From assembly GCA_949284445.1 (NCBI GenBank), contig CASDVP010000005.1:62001-126000 (forward strand): a DNA stretch of 64,000 bases, in the 5' to 3' direction. Below, in pieces: positions 59,599-64,000 of the stretch. The DNA comes from an uncultured Bacillota bacterium (GTDB lineage: Bacteria; Bacillota_I; Bacilli_A; RFN20; CAG-288). Every line of letters begins with the position of its first letter. The stretch's first letter is position 1. A program made the translations under genes and the position numbers. The notes under the pieces were generated by a model, which was not told the origin of the DNA, made no database searches, and was given only the letters and a program-made list of their open reading frames with translations.

Positions 59599-61602
59599 CT
59601 ACTCACCAAATCTTACTTTCCATTCAGAGTCTGTTATCCAACAATCAAATTTGAATTTGGTGAAAACACCTCTGAACCAATTGCAAAAGCATTGCCAAAA
59701 TTCAACCCACCAATTACAAAATTTTTCCCATCCATTCATCTCTTCATGAGCATTTTCAGCATTATCAGAAACTACCATTGTAAAAGTATCATTTTCACTT
59801 TTTATAATTCCATTTGCTTCATATGTGAATGAATAATTAATAGGATAGTTTCCCTTTTTTGTAGCATTCTTTTGATATTCAGTATCATCAACGACAACTG
59901 TTCTCAATTCTTTATCAGGTTGCAGAGCTTTCATAATAACTGTTTTTACTTCCCCACTTGATAATGGCTGTTTAGCTGATGCCGAAACTAAAGTGCTAGA
60001 CAAAACAAAAACAGGCGGTAAATCACTATCAACAATCACATGAGAGATTAAGCTTCCTTTATTATTAGCTGAATCAGTACAAGTGATAGTGATGTCATAT
60101 TCACCTACTGTTGTCGGTATAAATGTACCTTCGATCTGTAATTTTAAATTATCTGAAGAATCATGATTATCAGTCGCAGAAAACAACATCAAAAAATCAT
60201 CTTCGGTCAAATTGAGAAGTCTTGATAATCCAACAATTAAATCATTTGTGCCACCATCTCTCCTTTTGATCACAGGAGCCGTTATATCATGAACTATAAG
60301 ACTATAGCTTTCAGTTGTTGAATTTCCTGCGCTATCAGATGCTATAACTTTTAATACATGATCACCGCATTCTTCACTGCTAAATGTTTTATCATCTACA
60401 AGAGCTTCATCATCGATGTAATAAGCAACATTTTCTAAATTATTGCTATCATCAGTAACTAAAATATACTCATCAATCGAAGAAACTGAAATTGTTTCTC
60501 CTTCATTAAAAGTTAAATCTTTAAGAAGTTGAATCGTAGGTGAAATCGTATCTTTGACAATGATTTCTAGCCAAAAATTAACATCATATGTATCTTCATA
60601 AGAGGTCTTAAATAGCAAATCATATGTTCCAGGTGTAGAAGCATCATAAATACCCTCATAATCAGGTAATAATTGTGGAGCGGTAAAGATAGCTGCTGAA
60701 TATTTACATGATATATATTGCTTTCCTGTAACCTTATCTAAAATTGTATTGATATCTGGATATTCATTAACACCAGCTTCAAAAACAATAGGCGGTTGAT
60801 TCCATCCTAAATGATTTCCTGTTTGCTTGTTATAGAAAATATTATTATAGAATCCCATATAAACAGGAACTTCACCACTTAAAATATCTTCTCCTTTAAC
60901 AGAATTTCCATACGAATCTTGAATATAGATTTCGCCGAGCTGCTCCAATACTCGATTTCCAGAACCATCAACGTCATCATAAAAATCCTGGATATTGCCG
61001 AGAATGGTAGTAGGGCAAAGATTGTTTATTCTATTTTCTAAAACATTATTGCCATAATTGTATCCCTGAAAAGGAAACTCAAATGGAATATCTTTATCCC
61101 AATCTGGCTGATTATATGATGTTCTAGAAAACCCATAATAATCATCTCCTGAATATACAGGAGTGTCCCAAGGATGAAACTTATTATCTCCTATGGAAAT
61201 AAAAAAATAAGTATATTCGTCAACATAATTATCGAGAATAGATTTGATTGCAAATAATTCATCAGGAGTGTCTTCTTCCTCAGGATGATTAAAACCGACC
61301 TTATAAGGTGTTAGTGTTTCATCATATCCAGGATATGAAGACAATCTTCTAGAAGGTGCAGAAAAGATTTCTCTAAAATTATTAAGCTCATCACCAGATA
61401 ATACAGTCAACTCAAAATCATAGGAAGTATCTGGGGCAGGAATATTATTCTCATCAGTGATGGATTCGAAACTTCTATTACTTATTTTTTTTAGTGAAGT
61501 AAAAGTAGTAGCTATAGTAGAAGTTCTAGGACTCGCTTGTGCTATACTAGTCATCGATAGTGCTGATATGGCTAATACTATCTTTTTACTAATTTTATGC
61601 AT
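59599..61602 (-). CDS. Exported Ig-like repeat protein A with Trp/Cys-rich tail
   Basis: 667 residues: signal peptide (around 1-24, cleavage after SIAQAS likely), a unique N-terminal region of about 330 residues (Tyr/Pro/Asp-rich), then Ig-like modules closely similar to protein B (SPTIQLLKDLTFNEGETISV..., DSAGNSTTESYSLIVHDITAPVI, DLPPVFVLSSTLVSA) and the tail W-EFWQCFCNWFRGVFTKFKFDCWITDSEW. AAGGAGGTG precedes the ATG at a slightly long distance. The unique head suggests receptor or adhesin function; the shared tail suggests that both attach to the same structure. Confidence 0.75.
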   Translation of the reverse strand: MHKISKKIVLAISALSMTSIAQASPRTSTIATTFTSLKKISNRSFESITDENNIPAPDTSYDFELTVLSGDELNNFREIFSAPSRRLSSYPGYDETLTPYKVGFNHPEEEDTPDELFAIKSILDNYVDEYTYFFISIGDNKFHPWDTPVYSGDDYYGFSRTSYNQPDWDKDIPFEFPFQGYNYGNNVLENRINNLCPTTILGNIQDFYDDVDGSGNRVLEQLGEIYIQDSYGNSVKGEDILSGEVPVYMGFYNNIFYNKQTGNHLGWNQPPIVFEAGVNEYPDINTILDKVTGKQYISCKYSAAIFTAPQLLPDYEGIYDASTPGTYDLLFKTSYEDTYDVNFWLEIIVKDTISPTIQLLKDLTFNEGETISVSSIDEYILVTDDSNNLENVAYYIDDEALVDDKTFSSEECGDHVLKVIASDSAGNSTTESYSLIVHDITAPVIKRRDGGTNDLIVGLSRLLNLTEDDFLMLFSATDNHDSSDNLKLQIEGTFIPTTVGEYDITITCTDSANNKGSLISHVIVDSDLPPVFVLSSTLVSASAKQPLSSGEVKTVIMKALQPDKELRTVVVDDTEYQKNATKKGNYPINYSFTYEANGIIKSENDTFTMVVSDNAENAHEEMNGWEKFCNWWVEFWQCFCNWFRGVFTKFKFDCWITDSEWKVRFGE

Positions 61603-61693
61603 TTATCATCATCACCTCCTTATTGATAAAGCATTTTAAAAGATTAAATATAAGATTGAAGCAATATAAAAGCTGTATGTTTTATCTGCTTTG

Positions 61694-61737
61694 ATTATAC
61701 TTTTCTTGCTTTTTATATAAGCTTTAGCTTATATAAA
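61694..61737 (-). promoter_or_regulatory. Hairpin and -10 between the ATPase and protein A genes
   Basis: A twelve-pair perfect stem TTTATATAAGCT/AGCTTATATAAA (61712-61723 with 61726-61737) with a two-base gap lies 10 bases after the ATPase stop but lacks a T tail. TATAAT on the minus strand (61694-61699) is a probable -10 for the structural genes; no good -35. Confidence 0.5.
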
Positions 61738-61746
61738 GCATAAATA

Positions 61747-63075
61747 CTATTTTTTAGATTTCTTAGTTATAGTTTCTTTTTCTCCTTGTTGGTTTCGTTT
61801 CTTTAAGACTCTACTTGCTAAGTCATCTTCTGTAATTGCTTTAGGTTCATCTGTGAGCTTCCATCTAGACTTTTGGATGAGCATCTTTTGTACAGAATGA
61901 AATTGAAAAGTGTTAGTGCTTCCTCGACAATACTTGATAGGTATCACTGCTCTTAAAGCATCCACTGTATCTGAAGTGATTCTAGTTTTCCCAAAGTCGT
62001 TAGTATCATGATATATGCGACCAAGGAAGAGAACATATGAGTGAGATGCTACACATTTTTTTAAGTTGTAGATTTTACCAAGGAAGTCACGACTTTTAGA
62101 ATTTACCAAGTATGCTTCATAGCCTTTCTTTTTCTTTTTGAACCAAAGATTAATTCTAGCTGGAATAGTGATTAAATTAAGATAGAACATTGCTGTGAAA
62201 TGTGGATTGATTGCAATAGATTTTCTCATAGCTACAATTTCTGTCGCTAAATCTCTTTCACGATTGATATCTGTCCCCCAGTATTGATTAGTTGTTGTGT
62301 AATAGATAGTTTCTTGACCTAGTTGACCGATAAGACGCATACAATCAGCAGCTCCAGAATCTTGTTTTGAATATTGCCAGAATGTTGTACAATCCTTACC
62401 CGATAATTGTTTTTCATCTTCACAAATAATCGAATAGGGAAGCAAGTGATAATCTTGAAGTTTATCAGAATCTTTTTTATCTGGATTAAGTGCACAATCT
62501 TTTATATTCAACATTTCAGGTGAGTAATCCATAGCATCGTTATTGGTTATCCATGAGTGAAAAGCTTTGCCGTAGTAATAAACATAATTATTTCTCATCA
62601 AAGCCCATCTAGCATCAATATAATCAGCAAGTAATGAAAGAAATGGGACAGGTTTTGCAGAAAGATGATTGTCATAACTCAAATTAGCATAAGCAGCTAA
62701 AAGCGAGCCATCGGCAAGCAGTTTTTTAGCTTCTGTGTATGAATCAATGTATCCTTGCTCAAAATCCTCTACAAGCCTCTTTTCAATACAATCGAAGGGA
62801 ATTTGTGGAAAAGCTAGACAAATGAATTTTATTTTTAATAGTGCCCGTTTGATTAAATCTTTTGTTCTGATATTAGCATATCCTGCTTGAAATGTGGTTT
62901 TACCGGACCGAACTTTACCAGTGATATAAACTAAGTAACGCAAATGATTGCAAAGAAACTTTTCAGTTCTTCTGCTAGAGCCTCGAAGTAATAAATAATA
63001 GACTAATTCAACAATCCAAGGCACAATTAATAGAGCTAAAAAAATACAAAGAATTACAATAGAAGCTATTGACAT
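61747..63075 (-). CDS. Membrane-anchored P-loop ATPase, pI/Zot-like
   Basis: 442 residues. A membrane helix (around 4-30) is followed by Walker A GKVRSGKT (53-60) in RYLVYITGKVRSGKTTFQAG, a long helical insert, Walker B YSIICEDE (214-221) and RLIGQLGQETIYYTTTNQYWGTDINRE (247-273), which resembles the sensor/arginine region after Walker B. A second hydrophobic stretch lies near 293-312 and a Lys-rich tail ends the protein. The ITGKxxSGK-T start and the DE box are features of filamentous-phage assembly ATPases (pI, Zot). VirD4/FtsK-like coupling proteins are the alternative. It is the key protein for identifying the element. Confidence 0.6.
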   Translation of the reverse strand: MSIASIVILCIFLALLIVPWIVELVYYLLLRGSSRRTEKFLCNHLRYLVYITGKVRSGKTTFQAGYANIRTKDLIKRALLKIKFICLAFPQIPFDCIEKRLVEDFEQGYIDSYTEAKKLLADGSLLAAYANLSYDNHLSAKPVPFLSLLADYIDARWALMRNNYVYYYGKAFHSWITNNDAMDYSPEMLNIKDCALNPDKKDSDKLQDYHLLPYSIICEDEKQLSGKDCTTFWQYSKQDSGAADCMRLIGQLGQETIYYTTTNQYWGTDINRERDLATEIVAMRKSIAINPHFTAMFYLNLITIPARINLWFKKKKKGYEAYLVNSKSRDFLGKIYNLKKCVASHSYVLFLGRIYHDTNDFGKTRITSDTVDALRAVIPIKYCRGSTNTFQFHSVQKMLIQKSRWKLTDEPKAITEDDLASRVLKKRNQQGEKETITKKSKK

Positions 63076-63099
63076 AGTATCTCGATCAAGACACTTTTA

Positions 63100-63127
63100 A
63101 GTTTAATCTAACTAGTATTTCTGTCAA
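63100..63127 (-). promoter_or_regulatory. Promoter of the ATPase gene
   Basis: Consensus -35 TTGACA (63122-63127), 16 bases, TAAACT (63100-63105). Initiation near 63093 leaves an 18-base leader. Confidence 0.6.
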
Positions 63128-63439
63128 TAAAGTTGATGATTAAGGCTTAAAAAACCTTTTATTTATGGGCTTTTTTTATTTTTAGATATATACCATTCAT
63201 TTTTTAAAAAATGATTAGAATTTAAAAAATCCGTATTTGTTTCCTTAATAGCAAAAAAAATTTCAAGACGAATATCACTATTAAATGAAATAGTCAATTA
63301 TTTTTTGTTTGAGATTGGATTACTCGCGCGCATACGCGCAATATTAATAATCTTTTTATAAAAGATATATAAAAAAGATATTTAAAAAGATATTTATACT
63401 AGGAAAATAAAGAGGGATTCTAAGGGGGAAAAAGAGGGG
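63128..63439. other. A+T-rich non-coding stretch beside the iterons
   Basis: No gene is visible. At 63334-63347 a short GC-rich palindromic hairpin occurs (GCGCG-CATA-CGCGC). Behind it GATAT recurs after A runs at 63364, 63377 and 63389, 12-13 bases apart, in an almost purely A/T segment (63350-63400), the sort of sequence that unwinds at replication origins. Confidence 0.5.
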
Positions 63440-63519
63440 TGCAATATTTTGCATCACCTAGTGCAATATTTTGCACCAAGTAGTGCAATATTTTGCATTT
63501 GCAAGTGCAATTTTTTGCA
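63440..63519. repeat. Four 22-bp-spaced palindromic iterons
   Basis: TGCAATATTTTGCA at 63440, 63462 and 63484 and TGCAATTTTTTGCA at 63506 start exactly 22 bases apart (two helical turns). Each is itself a near-palindrome (TGCAAnA/TnTTGCA), and each is preceded by G. Spacers of eight bases differ. This is the layout of iterons bound by a plasmid or phage Rep protein at an origin; an operator array for the neighbouring regulator is the alternative. Confidence 0.75.
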
Positions 63520-63543
63520 CATGGAGATTATAACTAAATTATT

Positions 63544-63753
63544 TTACAGATATGCGAAAAGGTAGTCGTTAATATATTTTTTTGTAAATGTGCATAATCC
63601 AAAGCTATCATTTTTCGTATAAGATACATAATCCCCATAGAAAAAATACTTACCAAATTAACCCGTTGGTGGATTCTCTTCTTTATTGCATGAACTACAT
63701 AAAAAGAAAGAACCTATGACCAAACAACCTAAAAATTTAATCACTTTGTTCAT
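63544..63753 (-). pseudogene. Decayed lipoprotein gene, copy 2
   Basis: The ATG at 63753 opens a lipoprotein signal with a proper lipobox (FLCSSC, Cys22) and then NKEENPPTG followed by TAA. The same frame continues as FGKYFFYGDYVSYTKNDSFG..., matching copy 1 (FIDYTFYEDYVTY) at eight of 13 positions across the stop, so the stop is probably a mutation. It ends at 63544 without the C-terminal membrane part. GGAG lies in the end of the regulator gene upstream. A genuine 31-residue lipoprotein cannot be excluded. Confidence 0.6.
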
Positions 63754-63758
63754 ATTAT

Positions 63759-64000
63759 CTATTTCTCCTTTGTTTGGTAAGTCGAATTTACTTGAACGTT
63801 ATTATTATCACCCTTTACCTTGATATCAACAGGATTTATACCAGATAAGACTTGATTTAAGAGCTTATTAGCTTGTACCAAATCTTCATATTGTTTTCTA
63901 GAAATTATTACTAAATCTTCATTCTTTGCCCCTAATAATTGATTGATTGAAATCCCATAAAAATTAGCTAAATCAATGAGTGTCCCACAATCTGGTTCAC
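63759..64000 (-). CDS. XRE-family regulator, C-terminal part (cut by the right edge)
   Basis: 80 codons of a protein starting beyond the right edge. EPDCGTLIDLANFYGISINQLLG is the last helix region of a Cro/CI-type helix-turn-helix domain, followed by a helical linker with RKQYEDLVQANKLLNQVLSG and a polar tail ending DNNNVQVNSTYQTKEK. It ends six bases before the lipoprotein remnant and shares its ribosome site. Position next to the iteron region makes it a candidate repressor of the mobile element; the DNA-recognition helix is outside the window. Confidence 0.8.
   Translation of the reverse strand, partial: EPDCGTLIDLANFYGISINQLLGAKNEDLVIISRKQYEDLVQANKLLNQVLSGINPVDIKVKGDNNNVQVNSTYQTKEK

Noticed and set aside
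61747-63075. ATPase as a VirD4/TraG conjugation coupling protein
   Set aside because: Not excluded, but there is no relaxase, no VirB4 and no type IV secretion gene, and the single N-terminal helix plus ITGK start fit pI/Zot better.
63440-63519. Regularly spaced repeats as a CRISPR array
   Set aside because: Units are 14 bp with eight-base gaps at a 22-bp period; CRISPR repeats and spacers are each about 25-40 bp and no cas gene is visible.
51190-63760. Attachment-site direct repeats at the element boundaries
   Set aside because: I compared the gaps at 51.2-52.7 kb and 63.1-63.8 kb and saw no shared long direct repeat; no tRNA or integrase is next to either.

Overview
The window is a low-GC, Gram-positive-type chromosome segment that ends in a mobile region. 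RNase J, a BMP nucleoside ABC system, cre-like and PHO-box-like operators, Shine-Dalgarno (SD) sequences of the AGGAGG type, class II aldolase, and the rpsT/holA and fmt neighbourhoods point to Bacillota, class Bacilli. The archaeal-type ProS and a purine/2'-deoxyguanosine-family riboswitch fit the Erysipelotrichia/RF39/Mollicutes-related gut lineages, but the genus cannot be read from this. TGA is a stop here (several genes end in TGA; Trp is TGG), so the genetic code is standard.

Layout. 1-6.85 kb (minus): truncated transketolase, a self-standing structured RNA that looks like 6S RNA, trmL, pepP, proS and a degenerate GGDEF/EAL membrane protein. 6.9-11.4 kb (plus): acpP, tRNA-Asn, tRNA-Glu, an EF-G paralogue under a cre-like operator, a flavin reductase, rpsT and ylmH. 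11.4-15.6 kb (minus): holA, ppiB, gpmA, and a phosphate permease pair behind four 11-bp-spaced PHO-box repeats. 15.9-23.9 kb: deoC; an RNase J2-like protein; xth with aguB-aguA (putrescine from agmatine); a PfpI/CvpA/uridine-kinase-CYTH operon. 24-31.1 kb (minus): a nucleoside uptake operon (BMP lipoprotein, ATPase with an unusual insertion, two permeases, a sugar isomerase-like protein) behind a purine-family riboswitch with a readable terminator/antiterminator. 31.3-40.5 kb: fba, ybaK, fmt, a CmpB-type membrane protein, three tRNAs, hpt, glf, an FAD dehydrogenase and purA. 40.5-51.2 kb (minus): cysS, rimO, a glutathione-peroxidase-like protein and two heterodimeric ABC exporter pairs.

From about 51.5 kb to the right edge lies an accessory region. 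Two decayed copies of one lipoprotein family flank it (51.55-52.12 kb and 63.54-63.75 kb). Inside are a plus-strand cassette (DUF4417, a phage-type zincin, a hypothetical) and an 8.4-kb minus-strand set: a membrane-anchored P-loop ATPase resembling filamentous-phage pI/Zot, two paralogous exported Ig-like proteins with an identical Trp/Cys-rich tail, a lipoprotein, a large exported protein with an EF-hand loop and membrane tail, a TM-plus-basic protein, and a 91-residue membrane protein matching that tail. Beyond the ATPase gene is a non-coding region with A+T-rich repeats and four palindromic iterons at an exact 22-bp period, then an XRE-type regulator cut by the edge. I read this as an integrated extrachromosomal element, possibly an inovirus-like phage of a Bacilli host. 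No integrase, Rep protein or certain coat protein is visible, so the identity is a hypothesis.

How the genes work together: nucleoside salvage (riboswitch-controlled uptake, deoC, hpt, purA, a nucleoside kinase-like protein), phosphate uptake under probable Pho control, polyamine synthesis, translation upkeep (ProS, CysS, TrmL, RimO, Fmt, YlmH, YbaK), and drug or lipid export.
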